NCBI GenBank assembly: GCA_002707025.1
Contig: PALG01000020.1
Location: 124,001 to 188,000 of the forward strand
Length of the DNA: 64,000 nt
Origin: Flavobacteriaceae bacterium
GTDB taxonomy: Bacteria > Bacteroidota > Bacteroidia > Flavobacteriales > Flavobacteriaceae
Direction: 5' to 3'
Position 1 is the first letter of the stretch, and each line of letters begins with the position of its first letter. The notes beneath the pieces are model-generated. The model worked only from the letters and a program-made list of their open reading frames with translations. It did not search any database and was not told where the DNA came from. The translations under genes and the position numbers were made by a program. Of the stretch, positions 44,877 to 54,688 are shown one piece after another.

Positions 44877-45893
44877 CTATAAGTTTAATAGGAATTGTAG
44901 GGTGTCAACCCCGTCGGCATAGTCCCAAAGCGCTGGGGATTGTGTTTTGCCAAAAGTTACATGATTTTCTGCTTCGTTATTTGAAACAATACACTGAATT
45001 TTTTCTTCCTTTTCCTTCAAGACGTTCTCCAAATGGTTTCTGTCGCGGTAGAATTCATAAAATACAACTGAAATAGGAGAGGAGAAGTTTGAATCTTCTT
45101 TCAGTAACATAAACTCGTTATCCAACAAGTTGATATTGCTCATTAAGTAAACGGCTTTGTTATAATCGTAATTATTGATGTATTTATCATTATTAATAAT
45201 TTCTTTCCAGGTAAACATGCCGTTAAAGAATGGATCGAAGTCATATCCTTCCGGAAGGTATAGTTTAGACACGTTTCTACACCCCAATCCGAAATAACGG
45301 AAAATATCCCCTGCCAAGGCCTCTAGCTGTGCAGGAGTTTCTTCTCCCGAAAGAATCGCGACGCTGTTTCTGTTTTTTCGAATAATGTTGGGGTATTTCC
45401 CGAAGTAATGCTCAAAGTGTAAGGCCGTATTGTTACTGCCCGTGGCAATCACAGCATCAAACCCAGTTAATTTTTCCTCGGAAAATTGAATTTTTTCAGA
45501 AAACCCTGACTCAAACTCCACCAGCTTTTTAGCGAAATAGGGAAGCAGTATTTTGTCATTCGAGGAAAGCTTCACTAATGCCGTATGGCCTGAAACCAAT
45601 ACGGATATAAAATCATGAAATCCTACCAAAGGGATATTTCCTGCCATGATAATGGCCACGGTTTTATTTTCGGTTTTTGAAAAGGAATAGGGTTGGAGCC
45701 ATTTTTCTATATTTTCCCGTGTAAGCGCTTGGGCCCATTGGCGAATGGCAAACAGGATGTTATCTTCTGTAAACCATCCATTGTGCAATTGAGCTGTTTC
45801 GACAATCGGGTTTTTTTGGGAATTTTCCTGACCAATGTCATTTAAAAATTCCCCCAATTTTACAAGTCCTAAAATTCTCTCTTCTAATTCCAT
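44877..45893 (-). CDS. Acyl-CoA reductase (LuxC-like)
   Basis: A 338-residue aldehyde-dehydrogenase-superfamily protein of the LuxC branch, which reduces acyl-CoA or acyl-ACP to aldehyde. Motifs: IIMAGNIPLVGFHDFISVL, LVKLSSNDKILLP, TGSNNTALHFEHYF and YFGLGCRNVSKLYLP with the catalytic cysteine. No lux or alkane genes are near. An ATG at 45923 would add ten residues, but the predicted minus-strand -7 box (45941-45934) places the transcript start near 45928, favouring the ATG at 45893 with a 35-nt leader. Confidence 0.85.
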   Translation of the reverse strand: MELEERILGLVKLGEFLNDIGQENSQKNPIVETAQLHNGWFTEDNILFAIRQWAQALTRENIEKWLQPYSFSKTENKTVAIIMAGNIPLVGFHDFISVLVSGHTALVKLSSNDKILLPYFAKKLVEFESGFSEKIQFSEEKLTGFDAVIATGSNNTALHFEHYFGKYPNIIRKNRNSVAILSGEETPAQLEALAGDIFRYFGLGCRNVSKLYLPEGYDFDPFFNGMFTWKEIINNDKYINNYDYNKAVYLMSNINLLDNEFMLLKEDSNFSSPISVVFYEFYRDRNHLENVLKEKEEKIQCIVSNNEAENHVTFGKTQSPALWDYADGVDTLQFLLNL

Positions 45894-45923
45894 ACTTTGT
45901 TTGGAGTTGCCCCTTTTAGGCAT

Positions 45924-45941
45924 TAAATTTGTGCAAATTTA
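45924..45941. promoter_or_regulatory. Perfect palindrome formed by two opposed -7 boxes (ferredoxin / acyl-CoA reductase)
   Basis: TAAATTTG-TG-CAAATTTA is a perfect 8+8 inverted repeat. Each arm read on its own strand is a TAnnTTTG box, so transcripts for the ferredoxin (plus) and acyl-CoA reductase (minus) would start inside each other's promoter. The arrangement could double as an operator. Confidence 0.6.
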
Positions 45942-45956
45942 GAAAAAGAAAATGCT

Positions 45957-46307
45957 ATGGCTATAATAATCACTGATGAATGTATTAATTGCGGAGCTTG
46001 TGAGCCCGAATGTCCCAATACAGCGATATATGAAGGAGCAGATGATTGGCGTTATGCAGATGGAACCGATTTGGAAGGCAATGTGGTGCTTCCCAATGGG
46101 AAAGAAGTGAATGCCAATGAAGCACAGGAACCCGTAAGCGATGAAGTGTATTACATCGTTCCCGATAAATGTACCGAATGTAAAGGATTTCATGAAGAGC
46201 CCCAGTGTGCCGCAGTTTGTCCTGTAGACTGTTGCGTACCCGATGAGGACCATGTGGAGAGTGATGAAGAACTTTTAGGAAAACAACGCTTTATGCATCA
46301 CGAATAA
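45957..46307 (+). CDS. Ferredoxin with two 4Fe-4S cluster motifs
   Basis: A 116-residue low-potential electron carrier. First cluster motif Cys9-Cys12-Cys15-Cys19 ([11 protein letters not shown]); the second is CTEC followed by an eight-residue insert and CAAVC. This is the bacterial-type 2[4Fe-4S] ferredoxin of the YfhL class, with an extended central loop rich in acidic residues. It is divergent from the acyl-CoA reductase gene with overlapping promoters, so a redox partnership is possible. An out-of-frame ATG at 45952 is not the start. Confidence 0.95.
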   Translation: MAIIITDECINCGACEPECPNTAIYEGADDWRYADGTDLEGNVVLPNGKEVNANEAQEPVSDEVYYIVPDKCTECKGFHEEPQCAAVCPVDCCVPDEDHVESDEELLGKQRFMHHE

Positions 46308-46310
46308 TAA

Positions 46311-46334
46311 AAAAGCCCCGAGTTATCGGGGCTT
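46311..46334. terminator. Bidirectional intrinsic terminator
   Basis: AAAAGCCCCGA-GT-TATCGGGGCTTTT-type hairpin, very like the one at 37831, between convergent genes. Confidence 0.88.
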
Positions 46335-46338
46335 TTTT

Positions 46339-46659
46339 TTAATTATCGGTTTTCTTTTTTTCCTTTTTCTGTTTGTCAAGTTCTTGCTGACTTACATTTT
46401 TCTTTTTCACCACTTTGGTTTCAAGAACTGGAACGACCTTTTGCTTTCTTTTAGCTTCAGAGCCTTCCATAGCCACTTCCATTTTCTTGTCGCTTGCCTC
46501 TTTTCTTCGAAGGTATTCCTCTTTTTTTTGCTTCAGAATAGCTTGTGTTCTTTCAGTATTCACTTCGTTATTGGGGGAGGCCTTGGCGTCCTGGTCTTGC
46601 GCTTGTGCAGAAATTACACTAGCCAAAACTATTCCAAGGGTTAAAATTGCTTTTTTCAT
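46339..46659 (-). CDS. Exported Lys/Glu-rich protein
   Basis: A 106-residue protein with a signal peptide (about 1-20, ending AQA-Q) and a mature part dominated by Lys, Glu and Gln in helical arrays (TQAILKQKKEEYLRRKEAS, ending in a Lys-rich tail). No cysteine, no domain. It resembles the next gene upstream (46709-47188) in composition and export, so the two may be an old tandem duplication. Function unknown. Confidence 0.68.
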   Translation of the reverse strand: MKKAILTLGIVLASVISAQAQDQDAKASPNNEVNTERTQAILKQKKEEYLRRKEASDKKMEVAMEGSEAKRKQKVVPVLETKVVKKKNVSQQELDKQKKEKKKTDN

Positions 46660-46708
46660 ATTGAAATATTTAATTGGTTTAAAAGTAGTGAGTTTTTTTT
46701 AAATCCAA

Positions 46709-47188
46709 TTAATTGTCTTTACTTTTTTTGAGCTTAACCATTCCTTTTGGTCGGCTTTCCAATTCTTTTCTACGTTTCTCCAATTCCTCCAAACGGGCTT
46801 TCTTCTGTGCTTCCAAAGCTTTTTTTTCTGCTTCTGCTTTTGCTTTCTGTTCTTCAATCGACCTCTGAAGAGCCTCTTCCTGTCTCTTTTTCTCAGCTGC
46901 AATTAGCGCTTCATTTCGTTCGTCAATGGCTACTTGATCGGCGACTACTTGAGCGTCTTTATCTTCCTTAGTCGCCACTTTAAATTCTTGTTCCTCTTTT
47001 TCGCTACCTTCAATTACTACCGCCCCTTCTTCTTTTTTGGTTTCCTTTACTTCTTTTACGGTCACTTTACTACCTTCTTTGGTAACGACCTTCTTTACGG
47101 TAGTTTCTTCTTTCACAACCTTGTTTTCTTGTGCAAAAGCCGTAAGGCTTACAAACAGGATAATTACTGCGGAAATTGAACTTTTCAT
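46709..47188 (-). CDS. Exported coiled-coil protein, highly charged
   Basis: A 159-residue protein with a signal peptide (about 1-19, AFA-Q), a Val/Lys/Glu-rich segment (about 22-65) and a long uninterrupted helix of Glu, Lys, Ala and Gln (about 85-148) with heptad character, ending in PKGMVKLKKS. A periplasmic structural or scaffolding role is plausible but unproven. It is followed by the charge-rich gene at 46339 on the same strand, 49 bp away. Confidence 0.7.
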   Translation of the reverse strand: MKSSISAVIILFVSLTAFAQENKVVKEETTVKKVVTKEGSKVTVKEVKETKKEEGAVVIEGSEKEEQEFKVATKEDKDAQVVADQVAIDERNEALIAAEKKRQEEALQRSIEEQKAKAEAEKKALEAQKKARLEELEKRRKELESRPKGMVKLKKSKDN

Positions 47189-47276
47189 AATTTTAAGTGT
47201 TATGGTTTATCAGCTAAATGTAGCTAATAATCCAAAAAACGATTCCTAAAAAAGTCATAAACATTTATGGAAGCTG

Positions 47277-47284
47277 TATATTTG
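47277..47284 (+). promoter_or_regulatory. Predicted -7 box of ychF
   Basis: TATATTTG, 25 bp before the ATG at 47310; no clear TTG element upstream. Confidence 0.5.
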
Positions 47285-47309
47285 CATCCTCAAAATTAAG
47301 ACCTTTTTT

Positions 47310-48404
47310 ATGAAAGCAGGAATTGTGGGATTGCCCAACGTGGGAAAATCAACGTTATTTAATTGTCTTTCCAACGCTAAAGCACAAAGTGCAAACTTTC
47401 CATTTTGTACCATTGAACCAAATATTGGTGTGGTAAATGTTCCCGATCCAAGACTGGTAAAACTGGAAGAATTGGTAAACCCCGAAAGAGTCCTGCCCGC
47501 AACGGTTGAGATTGTCGATATTGCAGGTTTGGTAAAAGGCGCTAGTAAAGGCGAAGGACTTGGAAATCAATTTCTTGGAAACATCCGTGAAACAGATGCT
47601 ATCTTACATGTACTTCGATGCTTCGATAATGATAATGTGGTGCATGTAGATGGAAGTGTAGATCCTATTCGCGATAAGGAAACTATCGATATTGAATTGC
47701 AATTAAAAGACCTGGAAACTGCCGAAAAGCGAATTGAAAAGGTATTTCGTGCTGCTCGAACGGGCAATAAAGAAGCCCAGAAAGAACAAGCTGCTTTGGA
47801 AAAAGTAAAAAAGGGATTGGAAGCAGGGGTTTCGGTACGTGCTATCGACTTAACCGAAGAAGAACGTGAAGAATACATAAATCAGGTGCAGTTTATCACC
47901 GATAAGCCAGTTATGTATGTGTGTAATGTGGATGAAGCATCTGCCGCTACAGGAAACGCTTATGTTGATAAAGTAAAAGAAGCAGTAGCCAATGAAAATG
48001 CTGAAGTACTGGTTCTTGCCGTAGGAACAGAGGCCGATATTAACGAACTAGACAGTTTTGAAGAGCGCCAAATGTTTTTGGAAGATCTTGGTTTGGAAGA
48101 GCCTGGTTCCGCCAAATTAATTCGTGGGGCATATAATTTATTGAATCTTCAAACCTATTTTACAGCGGGAGTTAAGGAAGTAAGAGCCTGGACCATCCCT
48201 GTTGGGGCTACTGCACCTCAAGCTGCAGGGGTAATTCACACCGATTTTGAAAAAGGATTTATCCGTGCCGAGGTCATCAAGTACGAAGATTACGTAGCCT
48301 ATGGCAGTGAATCGAAGGTTCGAGAGGCTGGAAAATTAGGCGTGGAAGGAAAAGATTACATAGTTCAGGATGGAGATGTCATGCACTTCCGATTTAACGT
48401 GTAA
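47310..48404 (+). CDS. ychF: Redox-regulated ATPase YchF (Obg family)
   Basis: Ribosome-associated P-loop ATPase of 364 residues. Walker [12 protein letters not shown], switch [16 protein letters not shown], the NxxE-type specificity motif (which favours ATP over GTP) and a C-terminal TGS domain containing [20 protein letters not shown] are all seen. The length matches the family. Its stop codon directly abuts the stop of the convergent PAP2 gene. Confidence 0.97.
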   Translation: MKAGIVGLPNVGKSTLFNCLSNAKAQSANFPFCTIEPNIGVVNVPDPRLVKLEELVNPERVLPATVEIVDIAGLVKGASKGEGLGNQFLGNIRETDAILHVLRCFDNDNVVHVDGSVDPIRDKETIDIELQLKDLETAEKRIEKVFRAARTGNKEAQKEQAALEKVKKGLEAGVSVRAIDLTEEEREEYINQVQFITDKPVMYVCNVDEASAATGNAYVDKVKEAVANENAEVLVLAVGTEADINELDSFEERQMFLEDLGLEEPGSAKLIRGAYNLLNLQTYFTAGVKEVRAWTIPVGATAPQAAGVIHTDFEKGFIRAEVIKYEDYVAYGSESKVREAGKLGVEGKDYIVQDGDVMHFRFNV

Positions 48405-49226
48405 TTAAAATTGATACCTAAGCGATAGTCCTGTGTATTGATTTCCCGTAGCGTTAATTCCTGAAGTAGGAGATATATCAAGTTTTCTATTTTTCTTTTT
48501 ATGAAGCTCCGGTACAAGAATCCCTACGGCTGCTCCTATTACATAACCCACGGTAACATCGGTTAAAAAATGTTGTCCCGCTTCAATCCTAAGGTACGCA
48601 ACCGCTGCTGGAATGGTGGCTGCGCCAGCCCAAACCCAAGGTACCGCAGGGGAATCGGGATGGAAGTCATTGTAAATCTTAGCGGCAAAAAAGGTTCCCG
48701 TTGCCGAAGCTGCCACATGACCCGCAAAAAACGATCGCTGTCCGTTAGCACTTAATCTTCTAGACATCGAAGTTTCCCCACTATCGTCGTATACATAGGG
48801 TCTAGAGCGGTTTACAATTCCTACGGTCATGGTATATAATGTGGCCGTAGTAGCAAGGGATTCGAGATATAATAGAAGTACTTGACCCGTATGATCATTG
48901 ATATCCCCATCTATTAACATTGCTACTGGGGCTGCAAATGAAGCTCCAAAAGGAATATCGCTTATAGAACTTATTCTTTCTGAACTCTTACCAGCCGCCC
49001 ATCGATCAATCCCATTGATATCTTCAATATTCAAGTTGTTTAACTATTCAATGGTAAGGTCCTCTTTATTTTTGATTAAAATGAGTCCTCCAGTACTTCC
49101 GGCTAATCCTAAGCCTGTCCAAATGCCATCACTAGTCCAATCCCATTCGTAAGGGGATTCGGCTTTTTGTGAAATGGCAGATTGTATAAATAAAAGCAGT
49201 ACGAAGGTGGATAGGTATCTTTTCAT
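48405..49226 (-). pseudogene. PAP2-family phosphatase gene interrupted by an in-frame TAG codon
   Basis: Reading from the ATG at 49226 gives a signal peptide and 40 further residues, then a TAG at 49046-49044. The same frame continues without any shift for 209 residues of a PAP2 (type 2 phosphatidic acid phosphatase) protein. Together they make a 273-residue protein of normal layout: the exported N-terminus, NRSRP of motif 1, RSFFAGHVAASA of motif 2 and LRIEAGQHFLTD of motif 3. The motif 1 lysine position is valine. The simplest reading is a recent nonsense change; the alternatives are a sequencing error, or use of a TTG at 49034 to give a protein without export signal. The fragment coding strength is unimpaired, so decay would be recent. 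Confidence 0.82.
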
Positions 49227-49340
49227 TTTTCTAACTTAGTCAAAGATTTTGATGGGATTTTCAGCTTTAACTTTTCGTTAGACCGATTTTGGCGGAAAAT
49301 TATCATTTTAAGGAAACCTTTAACATTTTGTAGCAAAAAA

Positions 49341-49363
49341 AAAAGCGGCATCGAGCCGCTTTT
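49341..49363 (-). terminator. Intrinsic terminator
   Basis: AAAAGCGGC-ATCGA-GCCGCTTTT hairpin followed on the minus strand by a long T-run. It ends the lipoprotein gene at 49384. Confidence 0.85.
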
Positions 49364-49383
49364 ATAGAGAAGTCTATGATAGA

Positions 49384-49971
49384 TCAGATTTCCGTGAAGC
49401 TATTTGCCATGTATTTGAAGGTGTTTTTAAAATCGTCTTTTTTGGTCTCAAGTGTCCATTCCATCATCATATATAAAGTTTCGCTCCCTTCAATAAAAGT
49501 CATTAAATAGTAAATGTCAAAATCAATATCCGGCACCCTGCCTACTACTTCTACCTGTTCTGCATTTAGCCCATTTATTTTTAAGCGTACAGGATCGGTC
49601 CTGCTTTTAATTTGCATCCCTTCCGTAAAATAATTCATCTGAATGGTTTGATAGTTTGCCGCTGGGGAATTGCTTTCGTCGTATTCGCCAATCTCTTCAA
49701 AAACCTCGATAAAGTCTTTTTTGGGTTCTTCAATTACGGCTAAATAGGTTTCTTTGTAAATATTTTGAAATTGCATGGAAGCATCCGCATTGAGCCCCGT
49801 TGTGGAACTCATGTATTTAGGGACTTGCATTTCGTAAAGGCTTAAAGCCGATTCGGTTCTAAATTCGGAAGCATCCATCTTGGAAGCTTTTTCTTTTTTA
49901 TCAGAACCCCCAAGGCAGGAGGTCATGCTCACTGAAACTAATAATAAGAGCAGAAGGATGGGTTTTTTCAT
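49384..49971 (-). CDS. Lipoprotein of unknown function
   Basis: A 195-residue predicted lipoprotein (lipobox SMTSC, Cys near residue 19) with a mixed alpha/beta body: SALSLYEMQVPKYMSSTT, DFIEVFEEIGEY, and the strand-rich LKINGLNAEQVEVVGRVP and ETLYMMMEWTLETKK. The layout resembles small PsbP-like or Mog1-type alpha/beta sandwiches, but I cannot assign a family. It is divergent from parE. Confidence 0.7.
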   Translation of the reverse strand: MKKPILLLLLLVSVSMTSCLGGSDKKEKASKMDASEFRTESALSLYEMQVPKYMSSTTGLNADASMQFQNIYKETYLAVIEEPKKDFIEVFEEIGEYDESNSPAANYQTIQMNYFTEGMQIKSRTDPVRLKINGLNAEQVEVVGRVPDIDFDIYYLMTFIEGSETLYMMMEWTLETKKDDFKNTFKYMANSFTEI

Positions 49972-50146
49972 AATTGATAGTGTTAGCGTGTTAAAGTTTT
50001 CAAGATACTACATTCCTAAATTATTTAAAAGCACCCCAACCCATTTTCTTAACAATTGGTTTATTTTTTTTGTTAATTACTTTACGGAATTTAGGTTTCA
50101 ATTTTTAGGCTGAAATTTTATATTAGCCACGATACTACCTACAATT

Positions 50147-51997
50147 ATGGCTGAAACACAATACACCGAGGAAAACATACGATCGCTCGATTGGAAAGAG
50201 CATATCCGTATGCGTCCCGGTATGTACATTGGGAAATTAGGAGATGGTTCTTCCCCAGACGACGGTATTTACATCCTTCTGAAAGAAGTTCTCGATAACT
50301 GTATCGATGAGTTTGTCATGGGAGCTGGAAAGACAATTGAAATCCGTATCAAGGAAAAAGAAGTTAAAGTGCGTGACTACGGGCGCGGAATTCCGTTGGG
50401 GAAAGTAGTGGATGTAGTATCAAAAATGAATACAGGTGGAAAGTACGACACTCGGGCTTTTAAAAAGTCAGTGGGACTCAATGGAGTAGGTACCAAAGCG
50501 GTGAACGCCCTTTCCGCAGCCTTTACGGTAGAATCGATTAGAGATGGAAAAAGGAAGTCGGCTTATTTCGAATTGGGGGATCTTAAAAATGATGGGGAAT
50601 TAGAAGAGACGACCAGCAGACGAGGTACTAAGGTTGTATTTGTCCCCGATGAAACCATTTTTAAAAACTACAAATACCGAAAGGAATATGTTGAGAAAAT
50701 GCTTCGGAACTATGTATACTTGAATCCGGGGCTTACCATTGATTTCAACGGGGAGAAGTTTTACAGTGAAAATGGATTGAAGGATCTGTTGGAAGACAAC
50801 ATGTCCAAAGAAGATATGCTGTACCCTATTATTCATTTGAAGGGCGAGGATATCGAAATAGCCATTACCCATAGCAAAACCCAGTACAGTGAAGAGTACC
50901 ACAGCTTTGTGAATGGACAAAATACCACTCAGGGTGGAACGCATCAAGGCGCTTTCCGGGAGGCCTTGGTGAAAACGATTCGTGATTTCTACGGAAAGAA
51001 TTACGATGCCAGTGACGTTCGGAAATCGATTGTAGGGGCCATTAGCATAAAAGTGATGGAGCCCGTGTTTGAGAGTCAGACGAAAACCAAACTCGGTTCT
51101 ACCGAAATGGGTGAGGGGCTCCCAACCGTTCGTACCTACATCAATGATTTTGTAAAAACCCATTTGGATAATTTTCTTCACAAAAACACCGACGTTGCTG
51201 AAAAAATCCAGAAGAAAATCATTCAGGCCGAGCGGGAACGGAAGGAACTTAGCGGAATTCGGAAGCTGGCGCGCGATCGTGCCAAAAAGGCAAGTTTGCA
51301 TAATAAAAAGCTTCGGGATTGCCGGATTCACCTAAATAGTTCCAAAAACGACCGTATCTTGGAAACTACCCTGTTTATCACCGAGGGGGATTCAGCTAGT
51401 GGAAGCATTACCAAAAGTCGTGATGTAAATACCCAAGCGGTCTTCAGCTTAAAAGGGAAGCCTTTGAATAGCTACGGATTGAGCAAAAAAATTGTGTACG
51501 AAAACGAAGAGTTCAATTTGTTGCAGGCTGCCTTGAACATTGAGGACTCCATTGAGGATCTGCGCTACAACAATATTGTAATTGCGACCGATGCCGATGT
51601 GGACGGGATGCACATCCGATTGTTACTGATTACCTTTTTCCTTCAGTTTTTTCCGGAATTGATCAAGGAAGGCCATTTATACATTTTGCAAACGCCCTTA
51701 TTTAGGGTTCGGAACAAAAAAGAAACCATTTATTGCTATTCCGAAGAAGAGCGTCTGGCGGCAATTGAAAAACTAAAGCCAAAACCTGAAATTACCCGAT
51801 TCAAGGGGCTTGGGGAAATTTCTCCCGATGAGTTTGTGCATTTTATTGGTGCCGATATCCGCCTGGATCCCGTGATGTTGGACAAGGCCATGAGCATTGA
51901 GGAATTACTGAAATTCTATATGGGGAAAAACACGCCAGACCGACAGGAGTTTATCATTAATAACCTAAAAGTAGAGCTTGATAAAGTAGAGGAATAA
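50147..51997 (+). CDS. parE: DNA topoisomerase IV subunit B (type IIA, ParE/GyrB family)
   Basis: ATPase subunit of the decatenating type IIA topoisomerase, 616 residues. GHKL ATP site: [23 protein letters not shown] and [21 protein letters not shown] contacts ATP from the transducer domain. The TOPRIM domain shows [17 protein letters not shown] and [10 protein letters not shown]. It precedes the subunit A gene by three bases, so the two are co-translated. Subunit naming follows the Flavobacteria, where this pair is distinct from gyrase. Confidence 0.94.
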   Translation: MAETQYTEENIRSLDWKEHIRMRPGMYIGKLGDGSSPDDGIYILLKEVLDNCIDEFVMGAGKTIEIRIKEKEVKVRDYGRGIPLGKVVDVVSKMNTGGKYDTRAFKKSVGLNGVGTKAVNALSAAFTVESIRDGKRKSAYFELGDLKNDGELEETTSRRGTKVVFVPDETIFKNYKYRKEYVEKMLRNYVYLNPGLTIDFNGEKFYSENGLKDLLEDNMSKEDMLYPIIHLKGEDIEIAITHSKTQYSEEYHSFVNGQNTTQGGTHQGAFREALVKTIRDFYGKNYDASDVRKSIVGAISIKVMEPVFESQTKTKLGSTEMGEGLPTVRTYINDFVKTHLDNFLHKNTDVAEKIQKKIIQAERERKELSGIRKLARDRAKKASLHNKKLRDCRIHLNSSKNDRILETTLFITEGDSASGSITKSRDVNTQAVFSLKGKPLNSYGLSKKIVYENEEFNLLQAALNIEDSIEDLRYNNIVIATDADVDGMHIRLLLITFFLQFFPELIKEGHLYILQTPLFRVRNKKETIYCYSEEERLAAIEKLKPKPEITRFKGLGEISPDEFVHFIGADIRLDPVMLDKAMSIEELLKFYMGKNTPDRQEFIINNLKVELDKVEE

Positions 51998-52000
51998 TCC

Positions 52001-54688
52001 ATGAGCGAAGAAAATCCCAACGAAGAAGAACTCCAAGATCAAACGCCTCAAGATACCTCTGAGGAACAGGAAGAAACCATTACCAAAGTGACGGGCATGT
52101 ACCGTGACTGGTTTTTGGACTATGCGAGTTATGTTATCCTAGAGCGTGCCGTACCTGCCATTGAGGATGGCTTTAAGCCGGTGCAGCGCCGTATCATGCA
52201 TTCCATGAAGGATTTGGACGATGGTCGTTACAACAAGGTGGCGAATATCGTGGGCCATACCATGCAATACCATCCACACGGGGATGCCAGTATAGGGGAT
52301 GCCATGGTACAGATTGGCCAAAAAGATTTATTGATCGATACACAAGGAAACTGGGGGAATATTTATACAGGGGATAGTGCGGCAGCTCCTCGTTACATTG
52401 AGGCCCGCCTCTCAAAATTTGCCCTAGATGTAGTTTACAATCCAAAAATCACCGAATGGCAGGCTTCTTACGACGGTCGTAAAAAGGAGCCTATCAACCT
52501 TCCGGTGATGTTCCCTATGCTTTTGGCACAAGGGGCCGAAGGGATTGCCGTGGGACTTTCTACCAAAATCCTTCCGCATAATTTCATCGAACTTATAGAC
52601 GCTTCCATCAAGCACCTGCAAGGAAAACGTTTTAAAATCCTACCCGATTTCCCGACCGGCGGACTCATGGATGCGACCAATTACAATGATGGGGAGCGCG
52701 GTGGAAAAATCCGTTGTAGAGCCTTAATCAATCAGCACGATAAAAATACCTTGGTAATTAATGAGATTCCCTTCGGAACCAATACTTCCAGCTTGATCGA
52801 CTCCATTTTGAAGGCCAACGATAAAGGGAAGATTAAAATTAAAAAGGTAGAAGATAATACCGCTGCGGAAGTGGAAATCCTAATCCATTTGCCTAGCGGA
52901 ATTTCCCCAGATAAAACCATCGATGCTTTATATGCTTTTACCAACTGCGAAACTTCCATTTCTCCGTTAGGTTGTGTGATTGAGGATAACAAGCCTTTGT
53001 TTATTGGGGTTTCTGAAATGCTGCGGCGTTCTACGGAAAGAACGGTGGAACTGTTAAAGAGTGAACTGGAAATACAGCTGGATGAACTGGAAGGCCAATG
53101 GCACTTTGCTTCTTTGGAACGAATTTTTATCGAAAACCGAATCTACCGCGACATTGAAGAAGAGGAAACTTGGGAAGGGGTGATTAAGGCCATTGATAAA
53201 GGATTACAGCCGCATATCCAACATCTGAAGCGTGCAGTGACGGAGGAAGATATTGTTCGATTAACGGAAATTCGGATCAAAAGAATCTCAAAGTTTGATA
53301 TCGATAAGGCGCAGCAAAAAATTGATGCATTGGAAGATAGCATAGCTCAAGTAAAGTATCACTTGAATCATCTTATCGAGTATGCGATTGACTATTTCAA
53401 GCGATTGAAAAAGGACTATGGCGCCGGAAAAGAGCGTAAGACCGAAATCCGAATTTTCGATGAAATTGAAGCGACCAAAGTGGTTATTCGTAATACGAAA
53501 CTCTATGTGAATAGAGCCGAAGGATTTATCGGTACGAGCATGCGTCGTGATGAATATGTGACCGATTGTAGCGATATTGACGACATCATTGTCTTTACGG
53601 AAGAAGGAATCATGATGGTGACCAAGGTGAGCGATAAGACTTTCATTGGGAAGGGAATTATTCATGTAGCCGTATGGAAGAAAAAGGACAAGCGTACCAT
53701 CTATAATATGATTTATAAAGATGGCCCTCGTGGAGCTACCTATGTAAAACGTTTTTCGGTGACCTCCATTACCCGTGATAGGGAATACGACTTAACTGCT
53801 GGTTCCAAAGGTTCCAAAGTACTTTACTTTACGGCCAATCCTAATGGGGAAGCTGAAGTAGTCACCGTGTTGCTAAGGCAATCGGGAAGTATCAAGAAAT
53901 TAAAGTGGGACCTAGACTTTGCCGATATCTTGGTAAAAGGAAGGGCTTCCAAAGGAAATATCGTCACCAAATACGCCGTAAAACGCATTGAACTGAAAGA
54001 AAAAGGGCTTTCTACTTTAAAGCCGCGTAAAATTTGGTTCGATGATACCGTACAGCGACTTAATGTAGATGGGAGAGGAGAACTTTTGGGCGAATTTACC
54101 AGTGAAGATCGTCTGCTCATTATCAAACAAAATGGAGTGATACGTACCCCCATTCCAGATATGACCATGCATTTTGATGAAGACATGATCGTTTTGGAGA
54201 AATGGGACCCTAAAAAGCCTATTTCCTTGATTTATTGGGAAGGAGAGAAGGAGTTGTTTTATGTAAAACGCTTCTTAGTTGAAAATCCAGAGAAGGAAGA
54301 AACCATTATTACCGAGCATCCAAAATCTTATTTGGAAAAAGTATTTACGGACTACCGTCCCATGGCCGAGGTTGTTTTTGTGAAGGATCGTGGAAAAGAA
54401 CGTAAAGATAACTTAGAGCTCAATTTGGAGGAGTTTATTTCGGTGAAGGGCATTACCGCTATGGGAAATCAGCTAACCAAAGACAAAGTGCTAGAAATTA
54501 ATCCTATGGACCCACTACCGTATGATCCGCCAAAAAAAGTAGCTGCAGAAGACATGGATGTGGTAGACGAGGAGGATGTTTCAGAAAGTGACGAAGCACA
54601 AGGGAAACCGTCTCATTCCGAAGGATCAGAAACCTTGCAGAAGGATAGTGAAGATGAAGGAGGGGAAGTTCAGGGAACTTTATTCTAA
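52001..54688 (+). CDS. parC: DNA topoisomerase IV subunit A (ParC/GyrA family)
   Basis: DNA cleavage-rejoining subunit, 895 residues. The catalytic tyrosine is Tyr132 in APRYIEARL. The DNA gate HPHGDASIGDAMV and PMLLAQGAEGIAVG regions are typical. A C-terminal beta-pinwheel-like region (about 500-800) is followed by an acidic disordered tail rich in Asp, Glu and Ser (about 845-895). The acidic tail is not in E. coli ParC. It forms an operon with parE and overlaps the 3' end of the convergent symporter gene by four bases. Confidence 0.94.
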   Translation: MSEENPNEEELQDQTPQDTSEEQEETITKVTGMYRDWFLDYASYVILERAVPAIEDGFKPVQRRIMHSMKDLDDGRYNKVANIVGHTMQYHPHGDASIGDAMVQIGQKDLLIDTQGNWGNIYTGDSAAAPRYIEARLSKFALDVVYNPKITEWQASYDGRKKEPINLPVMFPMLLAQGAEGIAVGLSTKILPHNFIELIDASIKHLQGKRFKILPDFPTGGLMDATNYNDGERGGKIRCRALINQHDKNTLVINEIPFGTNTSSLIDSILKANDKGKIKIKKVEDNTAAEVEILIHLPSGISPDKTIDALYAFTNCETSISPLGCVIEDNKPLFIGVSEMLRRSTERTVELLKSELEIQLDELEGQWHFASLERIFIENRIYRDIEEEETWEGVIKAIDKGLQPHIQHLKRAVTEEDIVRLTEIRIKRISKFDIDKAQQKIDALEDSIAQVKYHLNHLIEYAIDYFKRLKKDYGAGKERKTEIRIFDEIEATKVVIRNTKLYVNRAEGFIGTSMRRDEYVTDCSDIDDIIVFTEEGIMMVTKVSDKTFIGKGIIHVAVWKKKDKRTIYNMIYKDGPRGATYVKRFSVTSITRDREYDLTAGSKGSKVLYFTANPNGEAEVVTVLLRQSGSIKKLKWDLDFADILVKGRASKGNIVTKYAVKRIELKEKGLSTLKPRKIWFDDTVQRLNVDGRGELLGEFTSEDRLLIIKQNGVIRTPIPDMTMHFDEDMIVLEKWDPKKPISLIYWEGEKELFYVKRFLVENPEKEETIITEHPKSYLEKVFTDYRPMAEVVFVKDRGKERKDNLELNLEEFISVKGITAMGNQLTKDKVLEINPMDPLPYDPPKKVAAEDMDVVDEEDVSESDEAQGKPSHSEGSETLQKDSEDEGGEVQGTLF

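Noticed and set aside
46384-47249. Plus-strand Phe/Leu-rich open frames opposite the charge-rich genes
   Set aside because: Complementary to Lys/Glu-rich coding sequence; no promoter or plausible product.
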